Below are positions 36,801 to 48,648 of a DNA stretch of 64,000 bases, piece after piece; the first letter of the stretch is position 1; each line of letters starts with the position of its first letter. Source of the stretch: Lucifuga dentata (lineage: Eukaryota; Chordata; Actinopteri; Ophidiiformes; Bythitidae); assembly GCA_014773175.1 (NCBI GenBank), contig VXCM01000915.1, forward strand, positions 1 through 64,000, in the 5' to 3' direction. A model generated the notes under the pieces. The model had not been told where the DNA came from. It was given only the letters and a program-made list of their open reading frames with translations, and did no database searches. Made by a program: the position numbers and the translations under genes.

Positions 36801-37738
36801 ATTCATAGAATATGTTTAACATGCTTTTGCGTTTCTTTTCAAATAACCTTAAAGACTATTTCTCATCATTGCATAAGCATTGAATTTTTAATTTATAAAT
36901 TTACAGTAACACACACTAAAATGTCCATGTAAACTGAAATCCTGATTTCTACCTGTGTTCAGCACTAATTCATGGCTTTAGTCCTCCATGGGACAAACTC
37001 TCTGTTTATTGTGCACTAAAATGATTTTTCTCTGTTCTGTGTTGCATGTATTCTTGCCAGTGCTTATCATTTGTGCTATGTCATTTGTCATGGGTGATTC
37101 TCGGTTGTACTAATGTTACTGGCCAGTTTAATATTGCACATCATCGCTCATACTGATATTAAGCTGCTAACTACTACTCATGCAAATATTATCTGCAGTG
37201 ATTTGCATCTGCACTGCAGACAGTGATCAATGCTCCATTGTTCCATTGTCATTATACTTATAGAAGATACAGATACATACAGCCACAGAAAATAGAAGGA
37301 AAATTCTTCTCTTCACATCCTCCATATTGACTGTTCTTTATAAAGAGTCTGTAGATTGACAGGTAGAATCCCTGAAAGCCTCTGTTGACATGTTATTGCT
37401 TTGGGTCATAGGCAGGCAAACAGGAGTTAGCCTCCACACTCCCCTATATCTACTCCCTGCTTTTTTTTTTTTTTCNTTTTTTTTTTTTTTCCCGCTATCC
37501 ACTATCTTTCTGTCTGCTTATAAAATTTCTCAGCCTGCTCTGAATTATTGACCAGTCTGGATCCTGTGAGACTGAGCTGCTGCTGTGTTATTGTCCATCT
37601 TCATCAGCAAAGAGCTTTTTTTTGTTCAGTCTCCAGAATCAAATATGCTGGAATTTATCGTGTTTAGAATTTCCTTTCACTGCCTGCCATCTAATAAACA
37701 TAGAACATAAAAAACAGATTAGTATAAAATACCATACA

Positions 37739-37784
37739 TAATATTTTCAATTGATACATAAGAATATTTTCAATTGATACATAT
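37739..37784 (+). repeat. short tandem duplication, 23-base unit, two copies
   Basis: The unit AATATTTTCAATTGATACAT plus a short tail occurs twice in succession. No function is evident. Confidence 0.75.
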
Positions 37785-38572
37785 TGAATGCTTAACATGT
37801 TTATTTTGTTTGTTCTGTACAAAATAAGAGCAAATGTCTCATCCTGCAGTGAGTTGCTTTTCATCATAATCATTTGTGCCGGGAAACTGGAGCCTGTGCC
37901 AGGAAACTGCAGGTTGTGCGGGGGAATGTTGATTCATTCAGGAAAAGACCTTGTACTGGAGATGAATGCTGCTTCATTGTCCTCAATTAATTATTTCAGG
38001 GACTCGTGTTACTTCACCCCCAAGCTTTGAACAATACCGAATGGCTCAAGGTTGCCATTTGATGTGACTTTAGCTTGAATGAAAAGCTGCTGCATACTGT
38101 GCATGCTATGAAATTACCTGTTGCTTAGGAACGAGAGTGACTTTATGTATGTGGCGGAGTTTGCCAAGGGGTTTGAAGAGAAGATTTCTTTTTCAGTCTT
38201 TTGTTCAGTGTAATCTGAATTATTTATATATTTTTTAAATCCCTGCATATATGTGAAATACTGAAACATGACTCAAATTTAGAAGTAAACCCTAACTCAG
38301 CAATCTTTTTATCCTTCCGTGAAGTTCATATTTTGACTATTTTGATATGTTAATTCCTTGTTTCAGTAAAACAGTAATGATAGTGCCATAAATATATACT
38401 GTTACTCATTTACTCTTTAGCATAAAATAAACCTAACATGCTGTTTTTACTGTCTCCTCTATTTACACATTGACACCCCTTCAGCAGGATGTGTGAAAAC
38501 ACCTTTTTCAGGTTACTGAGGATCCAAAGGATGGAAAGGCATCTGTATGTGACACCCATGTTTTCCGTCCAG

Positions 38573-38649
38573 GCCTGGAACAGAGGTTGTCATCATCACT
38601 GTGCATGGTGCCAGGAATCTTCCCCCACCGAGTGAGAGACGTTCCACAG
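38573..38649 (+). CDS. ccdc33: ccdc33-like exon, start of C2 domain (partial)
   Basis: The acceptor is TGTTTTCCGTCCAG ending at 38572 and the donor is ACAG|GTATTT at 38650. The frame between them gives TEVVIITVHGARNLPPPSE, the first beta strand and loop of a C2 domain, closely matching the start of the C2 region in mammalian CCDC33 (IMVTLHGATNLP). The exon takes two bases of its first codon from the previous exon and ends after base 1 of a codon. Upstream frames are closed by stops, which fixes the acceptor. Its position, right of and divergent from stra6, is where CCDC33 lies in mammals. Confidence 0.68.
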
Positions 38650-41600
38650 GTATTTACAATAGAGTGAGTAACACATTTGTTACCATTTAAAGCAAAACAC
38701 AGCCTGAATAATGAACCAGTACAGCTATGAAAAGAATATTTCTCATAAAGATGTCCCACTGACAGTAAACTAAACATTGATTTGTATTTTCAATAGAAAA
38801 TTGGCTGAGTTTGTATGTAATGGCAGTCATTATTTGTGAAGTATTTAATAATAATTCTAAAATGAAGAAAATGTATGAATGTATTAACAAAATTATTGCA
38901 GTTTTTGTGATGGATTATTTATTCTTTACTGTATTTTAACTTATTGTTTCCTTTAGAAAGTGCTTATATACATTACTATATAGACTTATACTGTAACAAT
39001 TACGGTGGAGCTCCTACTTATGATCTGAAACTATAACAGTCAAGGAAAAAGGAATTACCTGGAAATGGATGAGAATTTTATTAATCTTTAAATATGGTAA
39101 CTAAAGCATAATATAGCAATATATCATAAAAACCCTGCTGTGTTTATGGCCAAAAATATATTTTGTGTATATAGCAATTGCACATTGCACTTTTTTAAAG
39201 AGTCATGTTTGAAATAATGTTTTTATAACAGAGAAAAATAGATGTAAGCTGTGTAAAATATCAGAATATATCAGAGAAGTTCTTCAGTGTGCTGGTGCTT
39301 TACTGTGAACACATCTGAGCAGCTAATCCTTGATTCTTAAAATGTCCTAAATCCTGGAAGATAATTATGAAGGATATCATGTGGAACATTGGAGGCATTG
39401 CCAGAGATACTAATATTTCTGAGCTTTGATCCTCTCAAACAATAACATCCCTGTTAATAAACACATTTTTCCAGTATGTCCAAAAATGAGAAAATGCAGA
39501 CAGATTGAAAAACTATGAAAAAGTGTGGGAGGGGAGAATTTGCTTTTAAAAGCATCTAATCAATTCCTGATAATTGCACACAGCCAAGAAAAATGTGTTC
39601 TTGATTAGTGAATAGCATTGAAGAACTGGAAAGCCGTTGACACCATCCCACCCTCTCTCCCTGATTTGCACTCCCACTGTGAGGAAAAGCTCTGGTCGAA
39701 TGAAGACAGCAGATGCAGTCACCATCAGTGGGGGCAGCATCAGAGGAACATGCAGCACTTCAAATGGGGTGTGAGGCTTTTTCAAGGCATACAGTCATAA
39801 ATTTTTCATCTGCAACCAGCTTTGAGGCAAGAGAGGGGGCAGGCTAGCCAGGCTGCTAACAGCAAAGCAGGACTTTCAGACACAAAAGGTAGACGGGGGA
39901 AGGGCACTTGAAATGAGAACAACAAAAACCCTTTGTTTACAACAGATAAACAAAAAGCTGTAAACAAAGTCAAAGTTTAGCTGCATTTAGCTGAGCACAT
40001 GTACCCCCACAATGACAAATATCACAGCTATCAAAGATAATGGCACAGCAACAATTGTGAATGCTGTTGACTCAAATAATGACTGCCACAAAAAAAAATT
40101 AAATAGAATCAACTTGCAATTTGTTTTGCACTCTGCTGACTGAAAATTTTCTGTTGTGTGAAATGAAGAAACTAAACACGTCCTTTGTGTCTACGATAAC
40201 TTTTTACAGCAATCAGATGTCTTTGAAATGTGAGTTTCAGCATGAAGTTAATAAGCCCTATAATAGGTGTGTTCATGTCTTGTCAATTACGTAAAAGTAC
40301 TAGCAGATACATAGGAAATACGAGCAAATATGTATTTTTAGCTTCTAGCACTGTCCTATTTGGTAGCTATAGTACCATAACAGTATGCTTTAAATATTTC
40401 ATGGACACTTTTCAAAAACCCTGCTGTGCAAAAACATTTAAAGCTGTTTCTCTGTCTTGAATGTCTTTGTACAACCAAACTTCACCACTACCTTTTCATA
40501 ACTAGGCCTCTGTGTTGTATTGTACTACAGGCTACTCTTTATCTGAGAGGCGAATCAGAAATATGAACCAAACTGTGTAAAAGCATCTGGACCATGAAAT
40601 GCTGTCCCTCATCCCATAAGCAGACGGTAGGAGCTCTGCAGAATGGCTGCAAATTTAATGACTGATTTCCCGGCACTGCTGGATCCTCTGGGTGCAGAGT
40701 CTGTCTGGAAACTAATGCAACCTGACATCTCCATCCTTGTTTAAGGAAGTCATGTCATCCTGAATGGGCCACTGCAAAGGTAAATTAAAGGCACCTTACA
40801 AAGATCCATCTAAACTTCTGCTCTACTTTTGATCCTGACACACTGTGCAGACAGTTTGTAAAACCACATGATAGCACTATGCTCACACAATAAACAAGAC
40901 TGATTTTGAATTTTGAATTATTTATTTGCACCTTTTTTAAATATAGTGAACATATCATATACAATTCAGCTTCTGGTTAGATGCTTCATACAGTTTATTT
41001 ATTTATTTATTTTTATTACAATACATTTCAACCAGATCTTCAACTTCTCACCTGAATAAGAGCTGGGACTAAGAGTTTCATTTACATTTGTTCAGAGGAT
41101 TTGTAGTAAGTATAATAAGATTTATTTTAGACATTGGCCCTTAGTTCACTGAAATAGCCAGATCATGACTGGCTCACGACTTTTGGGCCCATAAGCATTT
41201 TGTCCCCAGTTCTGAAGGATTTATTTCTGAAGGATTACTGTGATTTAAGTAGCTATAAATGGATATGGCTAGCTATACAGAGGAGGTAGGCCAGCGTGTC
41301 TCTGCACTTGCCTACCAATGTGGCATATAAACAAATCATCATGTGATCAGTGACGTAATGTGGGGAAAAAAAACCCTCAATAATAGAAATTTAGTGACCA
41401 GCCCAAGTTGATCAGTTGATCAATTTTGTTTTAATCACTCAATTAACTTCAGTTTAATCACTTATTGAAGCGATGATCACTATTGTTGTGTCAATACAGT
41501 TAATTAAAATAAAGTTTTCAATTAAAATTTGTAGCAAAATTAAAACATTGAATAAAAAAATGTACCAAAAAATATGTACGGTAATTCTGGAACTATGCAT

Positions 41601-44600
41601 TTATTTAAGTGATGCCTGAAACTGCCCTGAATTACATTTCAGAGTGCAGTGGCATCTGGATGAAGCTATGCATTTGTTCATGAGATTAAGGGTAGCGTGG
41701 TGTCATAAGGGCAGTCAAGCCTCAGAGTGTATGAGTGGAAGCAGGTGGCACATTTTATACATCCTCACTAAGAGGGATTAGGTCTCTGAAGGGGAAAAGC
41801 AGGACTAGGAACACATTTGATTAGCTTGTTCAAAGCTTTGGGAGAATGGAGGCTGTTCATGTGATTAGCCAGGCATTTTGAGCTGGATTCCTGATTTCTG
41901 TGTGTTTTCTAACATCTTACGAAAGACTGTGTTGTTATGAAGACAAGGCCGCACATGAATGGCTCTATGTTTGCCTCTTTGGAACATCGGAAAGCTGGTC
42001 TGATACTGCCAAGAATGTGCACACTGTATGAAAATATGAGAGGTTTTACTGCATTGGTTTTGCTTGTAGTGACTGACGCATCCACCATCCTGGCAGCCAG
42101 TGTGCAATGTGTTCTACCCCAAAGTATTAGAAAGTGAAGTACTGACTCATATATTAATGTAGTGTTTTTAGTTCATTACGTACTTAATTTATATCTGACC
42201 AACATACGTCTGTCAAAGATTAAAGAAGAATGCCACAGCAGTTCAGCATTCAGTTGTGTGAACATTCACTACAGTCCATCATAACCATCAAGTAAATTGA
42301 TTTTCTTACCATGATGTCACAAATACACTTGTATTCCAGGTCAAAATTAAAAAATCCACTGCCATACCATTTAGGACCTGTTTGTGTGGTGGAGTTTTGG
42401 TTTCTACAGAAGCAATCAGGCATGCAGTTACACAGGTTATTCATAACTGGCCAAGAAGAACTGCTTGCTTTATACTAATTGCAGGGCTTTACTTAATTGC
42501 AGGGCTTACAATCTGATTTATATACATTCTAATGGATTGTAATTGATTTGTTTCATTAACTATTAATACAGTTTTATACAGTCGGTAGTGGCTGTTTTGT
42601 TAAGTGGTTGTGTTATTTGATCGCATCAATTTTTGAATCTCAGTTGCAGCTTGGTGATGACATTTGCAGAGAAACACTAAGTGGCATGATTAGAGCAAAA
42701 GTGTGGTGCATCCTCAGCATTTTATTTATGTTTGAATCTTTGCATTTATAGGAAGAGTGGAGCGGAGAAGTCCATAGGTGGGGGAGTCAGGAAGTGACTT
42801 GTTGCATCCACCCACTCACAAGCTCTCCTGAGAGAAGAGAGACTCTTCATTGAGCTCCATGAGCTTCAGGCCCACAGGGACGTGGAGCTGCCCAAGAGTA
42901 ACACTGCCAAATAGGATAAAATTATTGGGTAATGTTGTGTAGGCTCAGCTCCAGATTGTACATTACAAAGAACAAAGAGCACAGCTAAAAGAACAATGGA
43001 AAATGATCTTTGCAGGGCTCACTTTAACCAATCTGGCCTGTTTTAGTTCTTTATAAATCCAGTGCGATGGTTTTTGGCAAATGAGAACACACGCTTTTTA
43101 ATATAAATAAATATAACGGCTTATAACTGAAGCTGTAAAGGCTGAATAATATTGTTGGCTGATGTACAGAGTGTCACTCTCTAATGCACATTATGTGTGT
43201 TCATGATGATATGAAGTTAATCACCTTCTACTTTTTCAGTTGTATATATAATTTGTCGCAGGAAATTCCCAAGGTTAAATATAGATTTCTGTCATGCTTT
43301 TTTTTTTGTTTTGGTCTCTATTATTTGCAGAACATTTATGGTATTTTGGATGCTTCAAAATCTTCTAATTGCATGCACTGACACAGGTGACCTTCCAACT
43401 ATTGATTGACCTCCATCATCATGTGAGAAGAAAAATGAATTCTCTGGCTGTGTCTCTGAGGTCTCTCTGATGGAGAAAAATTGGTTTATATTTCTGAGAG
43501 ACATTTGCACTTGACTGGCCACTGTCTGAATGCAAATGCTACATATTTCCTCTGTGGTTTATAGGAAATATTAGGAGCAAAAAAATACTTCGCAAACCAC
43601 TTTATCTTGATCAACTCATCAAAGGGAAAAGCCTTCAGTGTTGATGATAATTGTTGAGCATGAGGCTTCTCATTTGTTGAGCATGGTTTCTGCCTGTTAA
43701 GTGACAGAATAATTACACAGTGCTTTCACTGAATGTGGGGACTGATAGCAATGGATGTGGAAGGAATACTGATGGTCCAGAAAGAGGAAATGCAATGTTT
43801 CTGAAGCCTCCTTCCTTTGTTCGACTCCCTATTTTATTTGCCCGTGGCTGCCTCCTCCCCTTTGCGATGAAGCAAGCTCATTGGTGGACAGTCACGGGTT
43901 GACTGCAGTGTGAAGGATTCTAACTGTTGCTAAGGTATTTTGAATGGTTAGTTGACCATTATTCAAGTTCATTTGCTATCCATCTACACCTGCTAAATGC
44001 TGAGAGATGGCATGGAATGTTTATAAGTGTGAAATCCCAGGATTACTCAGTTTCTCAGTAGTGGTCCAGACTGTCTGCACTGTTTTGCTGTCTAGGGTGT
44101 CGATTGCTTCAGGCAGCATGTGTTAGTGAGATGTGACCCATAATGTGATGGATTTCTTTATATATTGGACATCTTTTAAATCCTCTGCCAAGAGGAATTT
44201 GGCAAAGACTCCTGCTGTCTACAGACAGGCCTGCTTTAAACAGAGTAAGAGAAAAGCTGAGGTTCATCCTCAGTTCAGAGCTGGGGGGGGCGGGGGGTCT
44301 ATTTTGACATTGCATTCAGAGAAGCTTCTTTTAAACCTGCATGGATTCTCTTAGATACAGTGTGTGTTCACTGTGCTGCTGCAGGGGCTTTCATTTTTAC
44401 CCTTCGAACTGCCAAAATCCCAAATCCTTTAATTTGATTATTGTGGGAAATCATATCACTTTTTTTGCTTACTATTCATTCAGTTTCTCTTTTTATCATT
44501 TCTTTATACGTTGTATAAGAAAAAAATAATGTCTGATGTTAAACATGCGACATCAGAGGTTCTACACCAGGTTAATTTGTGTTGTTTCTGTGCTTTTTAG
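38650..44600. other. ccdc33: ccdc33 intron region; one C2 exon expected but not found
   Basis: Phases of the flanking exons (ends in phase 1; next begins needing 2 bases) and the missing middle of the C2 domain (the segment around PYVVVK and PxWG in mammals) mean at least one exon should lie here. I scanned for it without success. A short frame near 42830-42920 with charged residues (LLREERLFIELHELQAHRD) is open but lacks good splice sites and does not fit. Confidence 0.35.
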
Positions 44601-44703
44601 TGTGCCTGACAGTCAGAACAAAGCACTTCTGGTTATGGTTCACTACTGCCCTCCTGTATCACATCTGCAGCGCTTACACAACAACCACTTGAATCTGGTG
44701 GAG
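44601..44703 (+). CDS. ccdc33: ccdc33-like exon, end of C2 domain
   Basis: The acceptor is GTGCTTTTTAG and the donor is GAG|GTGAGC, both strong. One base completes the previous codon and 34 codons follow (VPDSQNKALLVMVHYCPP, then VSHLQRLHNNHLNLVE). Spacing of the D, K, LL, L, H and LV residues matches the mammalian CCDC33 segment VVDNRKKQELL...HFELVK, the last strand region of the C2 domain. The exon ends in phase 0, which fits the next exon. Confidence 0.72.
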
Positions 44704-46372
44704 GTGAGCTCACCCATCCACACAAACCCTCTTTCTGGTGCTGAAGAATATATTCAGCGTATGTTACTAAAGATGCCTATGCTTACCCCCCCCCCCCCCC
44801 NCCCAGTCTGTTAGCTAACTGGCATGACAGTCCATCAGTTACCTTTTACCCTCCAGTTACACTAAAATAAGTGCAGACAAATGCTGTCAGAGCTGTCTCC
44901 TGCTACCTCTCTGCTCTAGTACCCTCTCCTTGATACCCTACTTTAAATTTAGGTTCACCTCAGACCACACACCATCATTATATCTGACTATAAGGAGAAG
45001 ACGAGAGCCGCTGGCTCTGTCTGTTATTGTGGGGGAGCTCATCATGGAGGGTGAGTGAAGCAGCATGAAGCGGAGCTGCCTGCGACTGTTGGTATAGAGC
45101 AGGGAGGACCGCCCCGGGCACAATCCATCAAAAAGGAGCTGTTTGCACTGTGGGAATAGACATGAATAATCCATGCTTTCTTTACCCTTTCCCGACTGTG
45201 CGTATCCCATTACTTTCACTGTTGTCTTTTCTTCCTATTTCTATTAGTACTGTATTGATATTAGTATTGAAAAGTGATCCCTTTTTTAACAATACACCTA
45301 TCAGTTTTTCTTACAAGTTAAGTTCTGTAGAATTAGGAGAGAAGATGTGTTTCTATAGGATGTCAGGTCAAACAGCTGATTATAAAGAGCTTAATAATAA
45401 TATGTATTATGGCTAATTGTTTTCTGTGGGCTGTTTTCATTTTACAAATTCTGGTTTGAGCTGACAGAGCTGACATTTTTACAAATAGTTTATAGTTTAT
45501 TAGCACAATTTACTTAAAAAACACACAGCACAATACAATCAACAATGTGCTGGTGAAGGCAAGAAGCCACTTTGGCTTGTCCAAGACCTACACCAAAAGA
45601 AACCACATTAGACACACGTACAAAACAACAATTATCAAACTGTTTGTCATCCATGTTGTGTGTAGCTGCACAGTGGCAAGGTAAGGTTATTTAGACACAA
45701 AGGCAATTCAGAGTGCTTTACAGAGATACAATGGTTGCAAATACATAAAAATTCAGAATACTGTATGTACCGTTACTTTTAGTGGATTGTATTCTATGAT
45801 GACATTCAACCTCTGTGCTGTATGGACACTGGTTATAGCTTTGTCAGCTGGAGAGTCTCAAACATATGCTGTTATGTATGCATATGTTAGCAGTGTGGCA
45901 AAGTTAGCCATCCTGCATCCTGTGGCATCCTGTAGTTGTTTTTTTTTTTAGTGGGATTTTGCCTTATCTGCTTGCTTTATACTTTATTTCTATTCTTCTG
46001 TTTGTGGTAGTTTAGACTCAGCTAAAGATAGAAGATCAAGGACTGGTGGACTGATTTACTCTTAAAGCTACTTGAAGCCGGCTGAATACGCTGTGTAAAG
46101 GGAAGATTTTATGGATGATTTGGCCATTGGGGCCTTGCTAGTTTGTTGTTTTTTTTATGGTGGTCATAAACATTGATTTGTGCAGTGTTAATAATGGAGC
46201 ACCCTCTTGAGGGCTTTGAGTCATAATCACTGTTTGTGAAATCCTGTAATTCTTGTTTTTTTGTTTTTTTTAGTCTCCAAAGACAGATGTAAGCTTTACC
46301 GCTGATATCAACACTATTTCTTGCCAGATGAGTGAGTGCCACATTGTGACTATTTATCTCTCTCTTCTGCAG

Positions 46373-46459
46373 GCTCACCACTCTATTCAAACTGGGCTGT
46401 ATCTCTGTGTCACTGTGATCAGGAAGGCCAGTGTCCCCTCCCCTTCTCTGGGTTTGAAG
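46373..46459 (+). CDS. ccdc33: ccdc33-like exon following the C2 domain
   Basis: The acceptor is CTCTTCTGCAG and the donor is AAG|GTAAAG. It contains exactly 29 codons in phase 0-0, directly continuing the exon at 44601-44703. The product AHHSIQTGLYLCVTVIRKAS matches mammalian CCDC33 (KTQLYATVVRKSSFIPR) at the same position after the C2 domain. This pair is the strongest support for naming the gene. Confidence 0.75.
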
Positions 46460-46963
46460 GTAAAGACACTTTGCCCAGTCCAAAATGATAAATATGTTGT
46501 ATGTTTATTATCACACCAGTATTTTCCTGTAGTTGTTCTGATAAATGGATTAATTCCTCTTCCTGTTATAACACAAGAAGGGGTTTATGGGCTTCGGATT
46601 CAAGCATTTACAACGTGGAGAAATCATTTACCTTTAATTAAATCTTCAAATCAGATAAGACACCGAGTCTCAATTTTCCTTTTTCAGAGCCCTATGTCAG
46701 CTAGATGGAAAGTAAACTGAGAATTTGATATGATGTGAATCTTTCCATTGATCTCCTGCTACCAGGCAGCATTGAATAGCACAGACTTCAAATACCTGCA
46801 TGTGTTACTGCATAACTTAAAGTGACTAGCAAAGCTGTGTCATGTTTACAGATTAGGCAGTGTGTGGGATGTGTAGGTGGCAGTCACTCACTCTATGCAT
46901 TTCCTTTCCTAATCAAAAAATCAGTCTTGCTCCTGCAGGTTGTGGAAAAGTCCAGGAAGAACC

Positions 46964-47492
46964 CTTTAAAGGACCATACTGGCCATTTTGCATGTTTGAG
47001 CCTAATATATGCAATTTTCATACACATAACGTTACTGACAATCATTTTTCAAAGCATACTACTGGAACGGTGAATTAAAAAATTTTTCCTACCTTCCAGA
47101 CCACCATTGGTTTCAATTCATTCTGGTATGCTATTAAAATCAACTTGTTGATACTTGAAACATTTTGGGATAGGTAAACCATCATCGTGAACAAGACGTG
47201 TTCAGGGTTTTTTTCAGAGTTTTGTAATTTTAAAGTTTAAGCGCAATAAAAAGCTTGGAGTGAATATATGTCTGCACCAGGGAATATAGACCCAAAAGAA
47301 GAGCTGCGTTTATCAAAAAATTTAAACGACCGTGACTTCATAAGGCTGCATAACTATTAGCAGGCAAAACATCAATTTTTAAGGTGGGTTTATTGCTTGA
47401 ATATTTGATTTTGAAAGATTAAGAGATTTACGTGTATGAAAATTGACTCCATTAGGCTCAAACATACAAAATGGTTGGTATGGTCCTTTAAG
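46964..47492. mobile_element. MITE, copy 2, long terminal inverted repeats
   Basis: The left end CTTTAAAGGACCATACTGGC is mirrored at the right end (reverse complement CTTAAAGGACCATACCAACC). The inverted similarity extends about 70 bases, through motifs GTTTGAGCCTAAT and CAATTTTCATACAC. It shares ends and interior with the copy at 5456-5843 but lies in the opposite orientation. It has no coding capacity and sits in a ccdc33 intron. Confidence 0.8.
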
Positions 47493-47731
47493 TTCTGCTC
47501 ACATTGTCTCTCACTGCCACTCAAATGTCTGCCCTCCTTTTTTCTGCCTGTATGAGCAGTAAAATCAATATGCTCTGGCTAGTGCAGCTGGTGGGCGAGG
47601 CCGGGTGCTTCTTACAGGGAGGGTAAATGCACACCAGCATGGGTGCATCCTGTAACCCATTAATGCACCTCAGAGCTCAGACATAAATTAACAGAAACAA
47701 TGGACAGCTGGCCTGTGCATTTCAGGCTAAA

Positions 47732-47784
47732 AACAACTGCTTATAGCACATGGTGGACAACTTATAACAACTGCTTATAGCACA
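47732..47784 (+). repeat. short direct repeat, 19 bases, 34-base period
   Basis: AACAACTGCTTATAGCACA occurs at 47732-47750 and 47766-47784. It is probably a small local duplication. Confidence 0.8.
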
Positions 47785-48577
47785 GATGTGTTTGTGTGGC
47801 GAAAAGTGCTGCAGCTAGCAATTAGGTCTCTGTTGGATCTCTGATGCAGAATCTTAAAAGTCAACAGAGGAGAATTTTTGTTATCAAGGGTGACATTTAA
47901 ATGCGCTTGGATAATTTTTCATCATCTCTTTCATGATAGAGTCATATAGCAAATAAAAGGGGAGTCTCTTGAGCTCATGTCTCCAATTTAAATTTAAAAT
48001 ATGTACTGCTTGTTTTTCATATTTATTTTGTTTTATTTTTTCCACCTATTTTATCCAACGTTTCTGGTTTTTTATAATGAGTGTGTGATTTTGTCCTGTC
48101 TGGACACAGGTGGGTTTTGCTTGTCTCCATCTCCACAGCAGTCTCTCCTTTTCTGCTACTACCTATAATAGTAAAGCTGTTTCCACAGTGCAAATGGTGC
48201 AACTCGATGTTTTATTTATTTTGTTCACTCAAATGGATTTCCGAGCCGAGTGTCAGCACCTTAATCTGTAGGAGGGATGGTGGTGGACACCCACATCATG
48301 TTTTCATTTATTCCTTTTGTGAGTGGGGGTAGTCATTACAAATTCTTATTATTCTGGAAATCGTGGAGCAGGCCTCTATTTCTGTGGAAGCCATGTTTCC
48401 ATCACTCAGTATAAATGGTATTTTTAGAACAGTGACAACTGAACCGTTTTCTAAGAATAATTTTGTATTGAAATATTTTTCTTGTATTTCTGAATTATGA
48501 ATTAATTAAAAATGTTATAATGTTTCAGTAGTTTTTTTTTATGTCACTTGATTTTTTTTTCTTCTTTTTTTTTTTAG

Positions 48578-48648
48578 GGATACCTTGCAGCTTTCCATCC
48601 CTCAAGCAGCAGGAATAGCTGTGACCACAGTATATTTTTCACACCAGT
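48578..48648 (+). CDS. ccdc33: probable ccdc33 exon
   Basis: The acceptor is a long T-tract ending TTTTTAG and the donor is CCAGT|GTGAGT. The 71 bases follow in phase 0 from 46459 and leave two bases for the next exon, which needs exactly that. The product is GYLAAFHPSSSRNSCDHSIF then FTP. Similarity to mammalian CCDC33 is weak here, so the call rests on strong splice sites and phase continuity. Confidence 0.52.

Larger units (their letters stand above)
27284..38572. other. shared 5' region of stra6 and ccdc33
   Basis: This region holds the stra6 5'UTR and promoter to the left and should hold the ccdc33 promoter and N-terminal exons. I recognised no exon with both splice sites and family resemblance. 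It contains a 62-base N-flanked duplication (27688-27812), poly(A) tracts with N (28347, 28544), a poly(T) tract with N (34918), a C-rich tract with N (31507), simple repeats, and a candidate nuclear-receptor half-site pair AGGTCAGGAGTCAC near 28620. An island with more CpG and an open frame (about 32443-32646) is of unknown nature. Confidence 0.4.

Noticed and set aside
38508..38572. An earlier acceptor (CACCTTTTTCAG near 38510) for the first ccdc33 exon
   Set aside because: In the C2-coding frame the sequence after it contains stops, so the acceptor ending at 38572 must be used in that frame.
42830..42922. Charged frame LLREERLFIELHELQAHRD ending in TAG
   Set aside because: There is no good acceptor, its phase does not fit the ccdc33 exons, and it is only about 30 codons long.
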